Source: Knoellia remsis
Lineage (GTDB): Bacteria; Actinomycetota; Actinomycetes; Actinomycetales; Dermatophilaceae
Direction of reading: 5' to 3'
Length of the DNA: 64,000 nt
Assembly (NCBI RefSeq): GCF_003002895.1
Contig: NZ_PVTI01000001.1
Location: forward strand, 212,786 to 276,785
Position 1 is the first letter of the stretch. Each line of letters starts with the position of its first letter. Shown here piece by piece: positions 1-16,817 of the stretch. The translations under genes were made by a program, and so were the position numbers. The notes beneath the pieces are model-generated. The model was given only the letters and a program-made list of their open reading frames with translations, made no database searches and was not told the origin of the DNA.

Positions 1-785
1 ACGCCATGGTCGACGCGGAGCTGCAGAAGGCCTTCGCGCAGGACGTCGCCTTCCTGCGGTATGCCGGCCTGCGACCCGTCGTCGTCCACGGCGGCGGCCC
101 GCAGATCAAGGCGATGCTCGACCGCCTCGGCCTCGAGAGCGAGTTCCGCGGCGGGCTGCGGGTCACGACACCCGAGGTCATGGACGTCGTGCGCATGGTC
201 CTCACCGGACAGGTGGGCCGCGAGCTCGTCGGCCTGCTCAACCAGCACGGTCCGCTCGCCGTGGGGCTCTCGGGTGAGGACGCCGGACTCTTCGGGGCGC
301 GCCGTCGCGGTGTCGTCGTCGACGGCGCCGAGCAGGACCTCGGGCTCGTCGGCGACGTCGTCGAGGTCGACACGGCCGCCGTCGTCGACCTCCTCGACGC
401 CGGCCGGATCCCCGTCGTCTCCACCGTCGCCCCCGACCTCGACGGAGACGGCCAGGTGCTCAACGTCAACGCCGACACGGCCGCCGCCGCGCTCGCCGCC
501 GCGCTCGGGGCGCGCAAGCTCGTCGTCCTCACCGACGTCGAGGGTGTGTATGCCGCGTGGCCGGACCGCTCCAGCCTCATCTCCCGCTTGCCCCTGAGCC
601 AGGCGCGCGAGCTGCTCACGACGGTCGACTCCGGCATGATCCCCAAGCTCGAGGCCTGCATCCGGGCCGTCGAGCAGGGGGTGCCGCAGGCGCACGTCAT
701 CGACGGCCGCGAGCCGCACTCGCTGCTGCTGGAGGTCTTCACCTCCGAAGGCATCGGCACCCTCATCGAGGAGGACACCCCATGA
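1..785 (+). CDS. argB: Acetylglutamate kinase ArgB (5' end outside window)
   Basis: Phosphorylates N-acetylglutamate, the second step of arginine synthesis, in the cytosol. The frame is open from base 1; the first codons give Asn(partial)-Ala-Met-Val-Asp, which in this family lies inside a KYGGNAM motif, so the ATG at 6 is internal and the real start is upstream of the window. The glycine-rich HGGGPQI loop, the GLSGEDAG stretch and the NVNAD substrate-binding motif are present. About 260 of roughly 300 residues are seen. The stop overlaps the argD start (ATGA, 782-785). It is the first visible gene of the argBDFRH operon and is probably a target of feedback inhibition by arginine, as is usual for the family. 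Confidence 0.96.
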   Translation, partial: AMVDAELQKAFAQDVAFLRYAGLRPVVVHGGGPQIKAMLDRLGLESEFRGGLRVTTPEVMDVVRMVLTGQVGRELVGLLNQHGPLAVGLSGEDAGLFGARRRGVVVDGAEQDLGLVGDVVEVDTAAVVDLLDAGRIPVVSTVAPDLDGDGQVLNVNADTAAAALAAALGARKLVVLTDVEGVYAAWPDRSSLISRLPLSQARELLTTVDSGMIPKLEACIRAVEQGVPQAHVIDGREPHSLLLEVFTSEGIGTLIEEDTP

Positions 786-2008
786 GCCCGACCCAGCCCG
801 CGTCGCCCACCGGGAACGAGACGCAGGAAGCGCTGCTCGACCGCTACGCCGACTCGCTCATCCCTGTCTTCGGACGCCCGCAGCTCGTCCTCGAGCGCGG
901 CGACGGCCCGTGGGTCTGGGACACCGACGGCAAGCGCTACCTCGACCTCGTCGGCGGAGTCGCCGTCAACGCCCTCGGACACAACCACCCGGCGCTCGTC
1001 GCGGCCGTGTCGAAGCAGGTCGCCGAGATGGCGCACATCTCGAACTTCTTCACCTCGCGCGCCCAGGTCGAGCTGGCCGAGCGCATCCTCGCGCTCGCCG
1101 AGGCACCCGACGGCTCGGGAGTCTTCTTCGGCAACTCCGGTGCGGAGGCGATCGAGGCGGCCATCAAGCTGTCCCGCCGCACCGGGCGCCGGCACATCGT
1201 CGCCGCGGAGGGCGCCTTCCACGGACGCACGACCGGCGCCCTCGCGCTCACCCACAAGGCGGCCTACCGCGAGCCCTTCGCACCCCTCATCCCCGACGTG
1301 ACCCACGTGCCCTACAACGACGCCGACGCGCTACGCGCCGCGGTGACCGAGGAAACGGCTGCGGTCTTCCTCGAACCCGTCCAAGGGGAGGCGGGCGCGA
1401 TCGTCGCCGACGCGGCATACCTCCGGGCGGCTCGGGAGATCACCTCGGCCGCAGGCGCATTGCTCGTCATCGACGAGGTCCAGACCGGGATCGGCCGGAC
1501 CGGCGACTGGTTCGGTCACCAGGAGAGCGGCATCGTCCCCGACGCGATCACCGTGGCCAAGGGTCTCGGCGGCGGGCTGCCCATCGGTGCGCTCGTGACG
1601 TTCGGGCCCGACGTCACCGGCCTCCTCACCGCCGGTCAGCACGGCTCGACCTTCGGCGGCAACCCGCTCGTCGCCGCAGCCGCGCTCAGTGTGCTCACCA
1701 CCATCGAGGCCGACGGCATCCTCGCGAGGGTCACGGCCGCCGGCGAGCATCTCGCGTCGGCTGTCATGGCGCTGCAGCACCCCGACGTGGTGGAGGTGCG
1801 GGGCCGCGGCCTGCTCCGTGCCATCGTCCTCACCTCCGACATCTCCGCCGGTGTCGTCGCCGCGGCTCGCGAGGCCGGCTTCCTCGTCAACCCGGTGGCC
1901 CCGAACGCTGTGCGCCTCATCCCACCGCTCACGATTACGACCGACCAGCTCGACCTCTTCGTCGCGGCCCTGCCCGACCTCATCACCACCGCCAAGGAGC
2001 GCTCTTGA
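782..2008 (+). CDS. argD: Acetylornithine aminotransferase ArgD
   Basis: PLP-dependent class III aminotransferase converting N-acetylglutamate semialdehyde and glutamate to N-acetylornithine. 408 residues, full length for the family. Seen: [13 protein letters not shown] near residue 118, the [13 protein letters not shown] block with the PLP-contacting Asp, and the Schiff-base lysine at residue 260 in TVAKGLGGG. An in-frame extension to 557 exists but would lie over argB; the ATG at 782, overlapping the argB stop, is the natural coupled start. It ends in TTGA shared with the argF start. Confidence 0.97.
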   Translation: MSPTQPASPTGNETQEALLDRYADSLIPVFGRPQLVLERGDGPWVWDTDGKRYLDLVGGVAVNALGHNHPALVAAVSKQVAEMAHISNFFTSRAQVELAERILALAEAPDGSGVFFGNSGAEAIEAAIKLSRRTGRRHIVAAEGAFHGRTTGALALTHKAAYREPFAPLIPDVTHVPYNDADALRAAVTEETAAVFLEPVQGEAGAIVADAAYLRAAREITSAAGALLVIDEVQTGIGRTGDWFGHQESGIVPDAITVAKGLGGGLPIGALVTFGPDVTGLLTAGQHGSTFGGNPLVAAAALSVLTTIEADGILARVTAAGEHLASAVMALQHPDVVEVRGRGLLRAIVLTSDISAGVVAAAREAGFLVNPVAPNAVRLIPPLTITTDQLDLFVAALPDLITTAKERS

Positions 2009-2957
2009 GCACCACCGTCCGGCACCTCCTGCGCGACGACGACGTCAGCCCCGCCGAGCAGGCCGAGATCCTCGAACGCGCCGCCGCCATCAAGGCCAGG
2101 CCGTTCAGCGACCGCTGCCTCGAGGGACCCGAAGTCGTCGCCGTGCTCTTCGACAAGCAGACCCTGCGCACCCAGGTGTCCTTCGCGGCCGCGATCGCGC
2201 ACCTCGGCGGCTTCCCGCTCATCATCGACGGCAAGCTCGCCCAGGTCGGCGTGCGCGAGTCCATCGCCGACGTCGCTCGGGTCCTCGAGCGCGAGGCCAA
2301 GGCGATCGTGTGGCGCACCTACGGTCAGGAGCGGATCGAGGAGATGGCGTCGTATTCGACCGTCCCCGTCGTCAACGCCCTCACCGACTCCTTCCACCCG
2401 TGCCAGATCCTCGCCGACCTGCTCACGATCCGCGAGCACAAGGGCGGCCTCGCCGGGCTGACCTTCGCCTACGTCGGCGACGGCGCCAACAACATGAGCC
2501 ACAGCTACCTCCTCGGCATGGCCACGGCCGGGATGCACGTCCGCATCGGTACTCCCGCGGCATACCAGCCACACCCCGACGTCCTCGCGAAGGCGAGCGA
2601 GATCGCTTCTGCCACAAGCGGATCCGTGACAGTGGTCGAGGACCCGGCCGAGACCGTCGACGGCGCCGACGTCGTCGCGACCGACACGTGGGTGTCGATG
2701 GGCTTCGAGAAGGAGAAGGAGAGCCGGCAGGGCTCCGCAAGCCCCTTCGCCGCGTATGCCGTGACGACCGACCTCATGTCCCGCGCCGACGCTGACGCGA
2801 TCTTCCTGCACTGCCTCCCGGCCTACCGAGGCTTCGAGGTCGACGCCGACGTCATCGACGGCCCGCAGTCGGTCGTGTGGGACGAGTCCGAGAATCGGCT
2901 GCACGCCCAGAAGGCGGTCCTGTCCTGGCTCGTCGAGAAGTCGGGGGAGGGCTCCCG

Positions 2958-2961
<4 letters not shown>
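2005..2961 (+). CDS. argF: Ornithine carbamoyltransferase ArgF
   Basis: Makes citrulline from ornithine and carbamoyl phosphate. 318 residues. The start is a TTG at 2005 overlapping the argD stop (TTGA); no other start gives the conserved STTVRHLL N-terminus. The carbamoyl-phosphate loop, usually S-T-R-T, reads [10 protein letters not shown] here. The HPCQ motif ([11 protein letters not shown]) and the catalytic HCLP motif near the C-terminus ([10 protein letters not shown]) are intact, so the enzyme should be active. The TLRT variant is worth noting but I recall similar forms in Micrococcales. Overlaps argR by 4 bp. Confidence 0.95.
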
Positions 2962-5526
<2,565 letters not shown>

Positions 5527-6532
5527 TCTCACGGCGCACCCGTGCCTTGACGTCGTCGGGGGCGAAGCTCACGTCGATGGCCGTCGTCGCGAGCTCGGTC
5601 AGGCCCTGCTCGTCGAGGTCGAGGACGTCGGCGGCGAGGGCGTACTCGCGGTTCAGCGTCGTGTTGAACATCGGCGGGTCGTCGCTGTTGACGGTGACGA
5701 CGACCCCGGCGTCGCGCAGCGCACGCATGGGGTGGTCCTCGATGCGGCCGACGACCCGCGTCGCGAGGTTGGAGGTCGGAGAGATCTCGAGCGGGATGCG
5801 TTCTGCGACAAGGCGTTCCACGAGCCTCGGGTCGTCGATCGAGCGAACTCCGTGGCCGATCCGCTCCGCTCCGAGCAGGTCGAGCGCGTCCCACACGGAC
5901 TGCGCGTCGGTTGACTCGCCGGCGTGCGGCGCGGAGTGGAGCCCGGCGGCACGCGCGCGGTCGAAGTACGGCTTGAACTGCCGCCGCGGCAGCTCCGGCC
6001 CGCCGAGCCCGAAGGCGACGAGGCTCTCGGGACCGTGCTCGACGGCATACGTCGCGGTCGCCTCGGCCGACTCGAGGCCGGCCTCCCCGGGGATGTCGTA
6101 GATCCAGCGCAGCACGATCCCGAGGTCGCGCTCAGCCGCGACGCGCGCGTCCTCGATGGCCTCGGTGTAGGCCTCGATCGGGATGCCCGTGCGAACGCTC
6201 GTGAAGGGCGTCATCGTCAGCTCGGCGTAGCGAACCTGCTGTGCCGCAAGGCCTTCGGCGACCTCGTAGGTGAGCAGCCGGATGTCCTCGGGCGTCTTGA
6301 GCAGCCCCACGACCGCGAGGTAGACGTCGATGAAGTGCGCGAAGTCGCGGAACGTGTAGAACTCGCGCAGCGCGTCGAGCTCCTGCGGCACACCGGCGTC
6401 GGGGTGGCGCGCCGCGAGCCGCGCGACGGTCTCGGGCCGGGCGGACCCGACGTGGTGGACGTGCAGCTCTGCCTTGGGCAGGCCCGCGATGAAGTCCTCG
6501 TATGCCGTCCGCTCACCCATGTGCGCAGTGTG

Positions 6533-7447
6533 TCAGTCGCGCTCGGGAGAGTCCGACAGGACCTCGGCGACGGCGCGGTCACCCAAGGGCGCGAGGGCGT
6601 GTCCGCGCGGCGCGTAGATCCAGTGGGCCAGGTGGCCCTGGATCGCGGCGAACGCCCGGCCCCATGCCCACGACACGTCGTCGACCTCGAGCAGCGACCG
6701 CAGCCTGGCCCGACCGGCCCGGTCGAGAACCCACCACGCCGGTGAGAGGTCGGTCGCGGCATACCCGGTCGTGAGCGTCCCGAAGTCGAGCAGGCCGACG
6801 AGCTCGTCGCCACGGGCGACGAGGTTGCCGGGGATGAGGTCGGCGTGGAGGAGGACCGGCGTGCTGTCGGGTGTGCCTGCGGCCAGGGCATCGTCGACGA
6901 CGGCGCGGACCCTCTCCGGGGCGACCGGACCGGAGACCGCGTCGTCCGGCTGGTCCAGGCCCTCGGCCCGGTCCCTGAGGTGACCGCCGCGGGAACCCTG
7001 CGGCCAGTCCTCGGCAGGCACCTCGCCCAGACCGAACGACCGCAGCGCGGCAAGCGTCTCGGCCACCGTGTCCGCCCAGCCGAGCGGGACCTCTCCCGAG
7101 AGCACCCGCGCGGAGGCGTCCTCGCCCGCGATCCAGCGGTTCACCGTCCACGCGTGCGGGTAGTCCTCGCTCGGTGACCCGACGTGCTCGATGACCGGGA
7201 TCTCGAGCGGGAGCCGGCCCTGCAACCGCGGCAGCCAGTCGATCTCCTTGCGCAAGCCGGTCTCGGCGTCGTCGTTGCGAGGCACGCGCACGAGCAGGTC
7301 GGTGCCGAGACGGAAGGTCCGGTGCTCGGTGCCGGAGGTCGTCATCGGCGAGAGCTCCAGGGCCCGCCACCGTGGGCACTGGTCGTCGACGAGGGAGCGC
7401 ACGAGGTCGTCGGTCACGGGCGTCTCGCCGTCGAAGAGGGTGGTCAT
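6533..7447 (-). CDS. Aminoglycoside phosphotransferase-like kinase
   Basis: About 304 residues of the APH/choline-kinase fold. The catalytic loop LLHADLIPGNL (H-x-D-x4-N) and the metal-binding LLDFG are intact; ends with a hydrophobic C-terminal helical region. The substrate is not known; genes of this kind are often annotated as antibiotic resistance without proof. ATG 7447 is preferred over ATG 7456 because the GTGGG Shine-Dalgarno-like stretch touches 7456 but lies about 9 nt from 7447. A 12-bp gap to the downstream deaminase gene suggests a two-gene unit. Confidence 0.8.
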   Translation of the reverse strand: MTTLFDGETPVTDDLVRSLVDDQCPRWRALELSPMTTSGTEHRTFRLGTDLLVRVPRNDDAETGLRKEIDWLPRLQGRLPLEIPVIEHVGSPSEDYPHAWTVNRWIAGEDASARVLSGEVPLGWADTVAETLAALRSFGLGEVPAEDWPQGSRGGHLRDRAEGLDQPDDAVSGPVAPERVRAVVDDALAAGTPDSTPVLLHADLIPGNLVARGDELVGLLDFGTLTTGYAATDLSPAWWVLDRAGRARLRSLLEVDDVSWAWGRAFAAIQGHLAHWIYAPRGHALAPLGDRAVAEVLSDSPERD

Positions 7448-7513
7448 GCGGGTCATCCCACACGCCGGTGCTGGGCGTCGTCCACTGACTTCGGCGTGGC
7501 AGGCTAGCGCTTC

Positions 7514-8773
7514 GTGAACGACATCCTTGCCGAACTCCAGTGGCGCGGCCTCGTCGCGCAGACGACCGACGAGGAGGCGCTGCGGGCGGCCCTGACGGAC
7601 GGCCCGATCACGGCCTACTGCGGCTTCGACCCGACGGCCCCGTCGCTCCACTTCGGCAACCTCGTCCAGCTCATCGTCCTGCGCCACCTCCAGCGGGCGG
7701 GCCACCGCGTCATCTGCCTCGTCGGGGGCTCGACCGGCCTCATCGGTGACCCACGACCGACGTCGGAGCGCATCCTCAAGACCAAGGAGCAGACGGCCGA
7801 GTGGGTCGCCCGGATCCAGGAGCAGGTCCGGCCGTTCCTCGCGTTCGAGGGCGACAACGCGGCGGTCATGGTCAACAACCTCGACTGGACCGCGCCCATG
7901 TCGGCCCTCGACTTCCTGCGTGACGTCGGCAAGCACTTCCGCGTGAACCAGATGGTCAAGAAGGACGCGGTCGCGGCGCGGCTGAACTCCGACGAGGGCA
8001 TCTCCTACACAGAGTTCAGCTACCAGCTGCTCCAGGGCCTGGACTACCTCGAGCTCTTCCGTCAGTTCGGGTGCACGCTGCAGACCGGCGGCAACGACCA
8101 GTGGGGCAACCTCGTCGCCGGCTCCGACCTCATCCACCGCGTCGAGGGCGAGTCGGTCCACCTCCTCACGACCCCGCTCATCACCGACTCGTCGGGGGAG
8201 AAGTTCGGCAAGAGCGCCGGCAACGCGGTGTGGCTCGACGGCTCCATGACGAGCCCGTACGCCTTCTACCAGTACTGGCTCAACGTCGAGGACGCCTCGG
8301 TCGTCAAGCTGCTCAAGGTCTTCACCGACCGCAGCCGGGAGGAGATCGCCGAGCTCGAGCGACAGGTGGAGCAGGAGCCGTTCCGGCGGGCGGCGCAGCG
8401 AGCCCTCGCCGCAGACGTGACCACCCTCGTCCACGGCGCCGAGGCGACGGCTGCGGTCCAGGCAGCCTCCGAAGCGCTGTTCGGCAGGGGTGACCTCGCC
8501 CTGCTCGACGAGGTGACGCTGCGGGACGCGACGGCGGAGCTGCCCGGGGGAGAGGTGTCGCCGGGGATGTCGATGACCGACGCCCTCGTCGCCGTCGGTC
8601 TCGTCGAGTCCCGCAACGCCGCACGCCGGGCGATCGGCGACGGGGGCGCGTCGATCAACGGCGAGAAGGTCACCGACCCCGAGCTGCCCCTCACCGAAGG
8701 CCACTTCCTGCACGGGTCCGTGGCCATCCTGCGTCGCGGTCGCAAGTCCATGGCTGCCGGTCGTCGCGCCTGA
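7514..8773 (+). CDS. tyrS: Tyrosyl-tRNA synthetase TyrS
   Basis: Charges tRNA-Tyr. 419 residues, start GTG 7514. The class I HIGH-type motif is in PTAPSLHFGNL, and the second signature is KFGKSAGNAVW (KFGKS). The C-terminal S4 RNA-binding domain starts about residue 350 (MTDALVAVGLVESRNAARR). The divergent kinase gene is 66 bp away. No strong Shine-Dalgarno precedes the GTG. The gene is immediately upstream of the rRNA operon. Confidence 0.97.
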   Translation: MNDILAELQWRGLVAQTTDEEALRAALTDGPITAYCGFDPTAPSLHFGNLVQLIVLRHLQRAGHRVICLVGGSTGLIGDPRPTSERILKTKEQTAEWVARIQEQVRPFLAFEGDNAAVMVNNLDWTAPMSALDFLRDVGKHFRVNQMVKKDAVAARLNSDEGISYTEFSYQLLQGLDYLELFRQFGCTLQTGGNDQWGNLVAGSDLIHRVEGESVHLLTTPLITDSSGEKFGKSAGNAVWLDGSMTSPYAFYQYWLNVEDASVVKLLKVFTDRSREEIAELERQVEQEPFRRAAQRALAADVTTLVHGAEATAAVQAASEALFGRGDLALLDEVTLRDATAELPGGEVSPGMSMTDALVAVGLVESRNAARRAIGDGGASINGEKVTDPELPLTEGHFLHGSVAILRRGRKSMAAGRRA

Positions 8774-8777
8774 TTCC

Positions 8778-8796
8778 CTTGTGGCACAAGTCTTTT
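8778..8796 (+). terminator. Short candidate terminator after tyrS
   Basis: CTTGT-GGC-ACAAG, a 5-bp stem with a 3-nt loop, is followed by TCTTTT, starting 4 bp after the tyrS stop. The stem is short, so termination may be partial. Confidence 0.4.
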
Positions 8797-8840
8797 CGGT
8801 ATGCCGTGTGCCCACCGTGACCGTGCGGGGGGCCGCCGAT

Positions 8841-8870
8841 TTGTGTTCCGTCGGGAACGTCCTCTACTGT
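8841..8870 (+). promoter_or_regulatory. Candidate rRNA operon promoter P1
   Basis: TTGTGT (8841-8846), 18-bp spacer, TACTGT (8865-8870). It lies in the 737-bp gene-free stretch between tyrS and the 16S gene, as expected for the distal promoter of an actinobacterial rrn operon. Confidence 0.5.
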
Positions 8871-9123
8871 TCTCGACGTCAGCCCGACAGGGAGGAACGG
8901 ACACCACCGCGTGAGGCCGAGAGGCGCACACGAAGTAGGCCGGTCCCGGGGCACACCCCATCCATCCGACACGGTGGCAGCACCAGTCGGACAGACATCG
9001 GAAAAAGATGTCGCGGACGGGAAGATCCCGCTCGAGCCCGGTGTTGGACACAGGGCTGACAGGGTCCGCATGGGCCCGAGCAGCAGGATCACCCACCAGG
9101 CCAGATCAGCGCGAGACGCGGAT

Positions 9124-9153
9124 TTGGAACGGCCGCCGAGAGGCTGCTAGAGT
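9124..9153 (+). promoter_or_regulatory. Candidate rRNA operon promoter P2
   Basis: TTGGAA (9124-9129), 18-bp spacer, TAGAGT (9148-9153), giving a start near 9160. It is the best sigma-A-like promoter upstream of the conserved rRNA leader motif and is probably the main proximal promoter. Confidence 0.65.
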
Positions 9154-9300
9154 GGGAGCCCCGCAGAGATCCAAGCGCGATCTTCTCCGGCCGCTCCAAG
9201 AGCGGGTCACGGAGTTGACGCCCAAGCATGGACGCGGGTAAGTTGGAACAGTTGCCCCGGATCACGACCCACCGAGTCGGGTGATGGTGCGCGTCCGAAC

Positions 9301-9510
9301 CTTGAGAACTCAACAGCGTGTCAAAAATCGATGCCAATAACCTCGTCTCGAGGTGATGGCGAGCCGGCCACCGGTCGGATCGTGATCGCTCTCGAACGAA
9401 AATCCTTTGGTTGACAACGATCATCTAGCAAATGCTAGTTGTTCTTGCTCAGCCAGTGTGACAACCCTTCAACGGGTTTAGTTTTTCACGACTTCGGTCG
9501 TGAGCTGAAC
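9301..9510 (+). promoter_or_regulatory. rRNA leader with conserved antitermination-type motif
   Basis: CTTGAGAACTCAACAGCGTG at 9301-9320 is the sequence usually found in actinobacterial rRNA leaders, and a related GTTGAGAACTACACAGTGG recurs in the 16S-23S spacer (11336-11354). Downstream are TTGACA at 9411 and a small inverted repeat CTAGC-AAAT-GCTAG (9425-9438), more likely part of the pre-16S processing structure than a third promoter. The rest of 8871-9300 holds nothing else I can identify. Confidence 0.6.
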
Positions 9511-14482
<4,972 letters not shown>

Positions 14483-14497
14483 CACACTCAAAAGTTT

Positions 14498-14520
14498 TGC
14501 TCGCGTCCACTGTGCAGTTC
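14498..14520 (+). repeat. 3' strand of pre-23S processing stem
   Basis: Pairs with 11340-11362 over 23 nt with one mismatch; lies in the short 23S-5S spacer. Confidence 0.8.
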
Positions 14521-14556
14521 CCGAGATACGGTCGGGAAGATCGACATCTCCATAGA

Positions 14557-14674
14557 GTTTCGGCTGTCATAGCGAAGGGGAAACGCCCGGCTCCATTCCG
14601 AACCCGGAAGCTAAGCCCTTCAGCGCCGATGGTACTGCACTGGTGACGGTGTGGGAGAGTAGGACGCAGCCGGA
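14557..14674 (+). rRNA. rrf: 5S ribosomal RNA
   Basis: About 118 nt. The 5' GTTTCGGCTG pairs with the 3' CAGCCGGAC; the core CCCATTCCGAACCCGGAAGC-type loop is present as CTCCATTCCGAACCCGGAAG. It completes the 16S-23S-5S order. Confidence 0.96.
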
Positions 14675-14684
14675 CATACTTTCC

Positions 14685-14718
14685 AGAAATGGCCCGCCGA
14701 CATCGGCGGGCCATTTCT
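14685..14718 (+). terminator. rRNA operon terminator
   Basis: A perfect 16-bp inverted repeat (14685-14700 with 14703-14718) with a 2-nt loop, starting 11 bp after 5S and followed by CATTTCT. This is the strongest hairpin in the window. Confidence 0.9.
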
Positions 14719-14731
14719 CATTTCTGGACGG

Positions 14732-14760
14732 TTTCGGGCCCTGCACGCCGGCCCTAGACT
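14732..14760 (+). promoter_or_regulatory. Candidate promoter of the TPR operon
   Basis: TAGACT (14755-14760) is a good -10 element; TTTCGG 17 bp upstream is a poor -35. It lies between the rRNA terminator and the TPR gene and would leave a leader of about 38 nt. Confidence 0.4.
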
Positions 14761-14804
14761 GACGACGACTCGCCGGCCACACCGGTCCGAACTGGAGGAT
14801 GAAC

Positions 14805-15857
14805 GTGAGCGACAACCGTGACGCACGAGGCAGTGGGGGTCCTGGCGGTCGGTCACGAGGTAGCGGTGCGGGAAGCGGTCGAGGCCGCTTCCCGGGCGGC
14901 AGCCGCGGTGCCGGTGGACGTCGGGACGACCACCAAGGTGCACGAGGCCATCAGGACCGCGCGGGCCGTGGTGGCCCGCGCCGTGACGACGGCGGAACGG
15001 AGCGCGGCTTCGAGCGCCGGGACTCCGCGGGCCGCGGGCGACCGCCCCGGGCCGGTGCCGAGCGTGACCGTGAGCAGCGCGGGGGCCCGCGCCTCGCGCC
15101 GAAGAAGCCGCGGCTGCCCGAGCCCCGCATCCCCGAGGGTGTCACCGGCAAGGAGCTCGACCGGTCCGTGCACCAGCAGCTGCGCACCCTGAGCAAGGAG
15201 AACGCCGAGGGCGTGGCCCAGCACCTCGTCATGGTGGCGGCGCTCCTCGAAGCCGAGGAGTTCGACGCAGCGATGGCACACGCCGAGACGGCGGTGCGAC
15301 GAGCCGGGCGTGTGCCGGCTGCCCGAGAGGCGCTCGGCATGGTCGCCTACCGCACGGGTGACTTCGCCCGAGCGCTCGGCGAGTTCCGGACCGTGCGCCG
15401 CATCAGCGGCTCTGACCACCTGCTCCCGCTCATGGTCGACTCAGAGCGGGGCCTCGGCCGCCTCGACCGGGCGCTCGACCTCGCCCAGTCGCCGGAGGCC
15501 AAGCGACTGCCCGCACAGGACCGGGTCGAGCTCGCGATCGTCGTGTCCGGGATCCGCCGCGATCTCGGCCAGACCGACGCGGCGCTGGTGGCACTCCAGA
15601 TCCCCGAGCTCAAGCGCCCCAAGCAGCCTCGCCTCGCGTACGCCTACGCCGACACCCTGCTCGGCCTCGGGCGGGACGAGGAGGCTCGCGAGTGGTTCCA
15701 GCGTGCTGCGGACGCCGACGAGGACTACGAGACCGATGCCGTCGAGCGGCTCGAGGAGCTGGACGGGATCGCCGTGACGGACCTCCTGCCCGGGGAGGAG
15801 GAGCTGGCGCCGCTGCCTCCAGAGGAGCGGACCGGCGACGGAGCCGACCGGGCGTGA
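14805..15857 (+). CDS. TPR-repeat protein with Arg/Gly-rich N-terminus
   Basis: 350 residues. Residues 1-100 are almost only Arg, Gly, Asp and Ser, an RGG-like disordered tail; residues about 105-320 carry helical tetratricopeptide repeats (EEFDAAMAHAETAVRRAG, GDFARALGEFR, GRDEEAREWFQRAADAD). The end is acidic. The ATG at 14799 touches the GGAGG and is too close; GTG 14805 has a 6-nt spacer and is the better start. The same gene type precedes the HAD gene in mycobacteria. The RG tail and the position after rRNA suggest RNA or ribosome contact, but no function is known. Confidence 0.85.
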   Translation: MSDNRDARGSGGPGGRSRGSGAGSGRGRFPGGSRGAGGRRDDHQGARGHQDRAGRGGPRRDDGGTERGFERRDSAGRGRPPRAGAERDREQRGGPRLAPKKPRLPEPRIPEGVTGKELDRSVHQQLRTLSKENAEGVAQHLVMVAALLEAEEFDAAMAHAETAVRRAGRVPAAREALGMVAYRTGDFARALGEFRTVRRISGSDHLLPLMVDSERGLGRLDRALDLAQSPEAKRLPAQDRVELAIVVSGIRRDLGQTDAALVALQIPELKRPKQPRLAYAYADTLLGLGRDEEAREWFQRAADADEDYETDAVERLEELDGIAVTDLLPGEEELAPLPPEERTGDGADRA

Positions 15858-16750
15858 GGCTGAGCGAGCGCTACGACGCGATCGTCTGCGACCTCGACGG
15901 CGTCGTCTACCGCGGTGAGCCCGCGGTGCCGTATGCCGTGGAGTCACTTGCGGGTGCTGGCCTGCCGGTGCAGTTCGCGACGAACAACGCGTCACGGACT
16001 CCCGGCGACGTCGCCGCCCACCTGCGCCGGCTCGGGCTCGACGTGCAGGACGGTGACGTCGCGACGAGCAGCCAGGCCGCAGCCTGGGTGCTCGAGCGAC
16101 ACGTTCAGGCGGGTGCGCGTGTGCTTGCCGTCGGGGGCGACGGTGTGGCTGCTGCGCTGCGGGAGCGCGGCTACGTGCCGGTGCACAGCGTGGCCGACGA
16201 CCCTGCCGCGGTCGTGCAGGGCTACGGCGCCCAGGTGACCGCGACGGATCTGGCGCAGGCGGCATACGCGATCCAGCGCGGCGCCCTGTGGGTCGCGACG
16301 AACACCGACCACACGCTGCCCACCGCGGACGGTGAGGCGCCCGGGAACGGTGCACTCGTGCTCGCCGTCGGCGCGGCGGTCGGCCGCGGGCCGGAGGTGG
16401 TGGCCGGCAAACCGGACGAGCCGCTCTACCTCATGTGCGCCGAACGCCTCGGCGTGCCACCGGAGCGGGTGCTCGCGATCGGCGACCGGCTCGAGACCGA
16501 CATCGAGGGCGCCCACAGCGCGGGGATGGACTCCCTGTTCGTCCTCACCGGCGTCCACGGAATCGCGGACGCCGTCCTCGCGCCGCCGCAGTGCCGACCG
16601 ACGTATGTCGCCCGCGACCTTCGCGCCTTGGACGCACCTGTCGAGGAGCTCGCGCGGGTCTCCACGGCGCTGCGCGCCGAGTGGGAGCGTCGTGACCGCG
16701 GCGAGGACAGCGAGAACCTGCCGTCCGACCTCGCCCAGCTCGTGACCTGA
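15854..16750 (+). CDS. HAD-IIA (NagD-like) phosphatase
   Basis: 298 residues, GTG start overlapping the TPR gene. Motif I is CDLDGVVYRG near residue 11, motif II the ATNNASR threonine/asparagine stretch, motif III the GKPDEPLY lysine and motif IV IGDRLETDIEGA, so a full HAD core with the C2-type cap of the NagD/4-nitrophenylphosphatase group. The substrate, a small phosphorylated metabolite, is unknown. The conserved link to the TPR gene and tlyA is the only functional hint. Confidence 0.9.
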   Translation: MRLSERYDAIVCDLDGVVYRGEPAVPYAVESLAGAGLPVQFATNNASRTPGDVAAHLRRLGLDVQDGDVATSSQAAAWVLERHVQAGARVLAVGGDGVAAALRERGYVPVHSVADDPAAVVQGYGAQVTATDLAQAAYAIQRGALWVATNTDHTLPTADGEAPGNGALVLAVGAAVGRGPEVVAGKPDEPLYLMCAERLGVPPERVLAIGDRLETDIEGAHSAGMDSLFVLTGVHGIADAVLAPPQCRPTYVARDLRALDAPVEELARVSTALRAEWERRDRGEDSENLPSDLAQLVT

Positions 16751-16817
16751 CGGTCCGCCACGACTCGGCCCCGCCGAGTAGCGTGGGTCGGAACACCCCG
16801 AGCCTTCAGGAGGAGCC

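Noticed and set aside
6533..7447. Antibiotic resistance kinase
   Set aside because: The APH fold is certain but covers many kinases; nothing here shows a drug substrate.
9411..9441. Third rRNA promoter (TTGACA at 9411)
   Set aside because: No good -10 at 16-18 bp, and it lies after the conserved leader motif; more likely part of the 16S processing structure.
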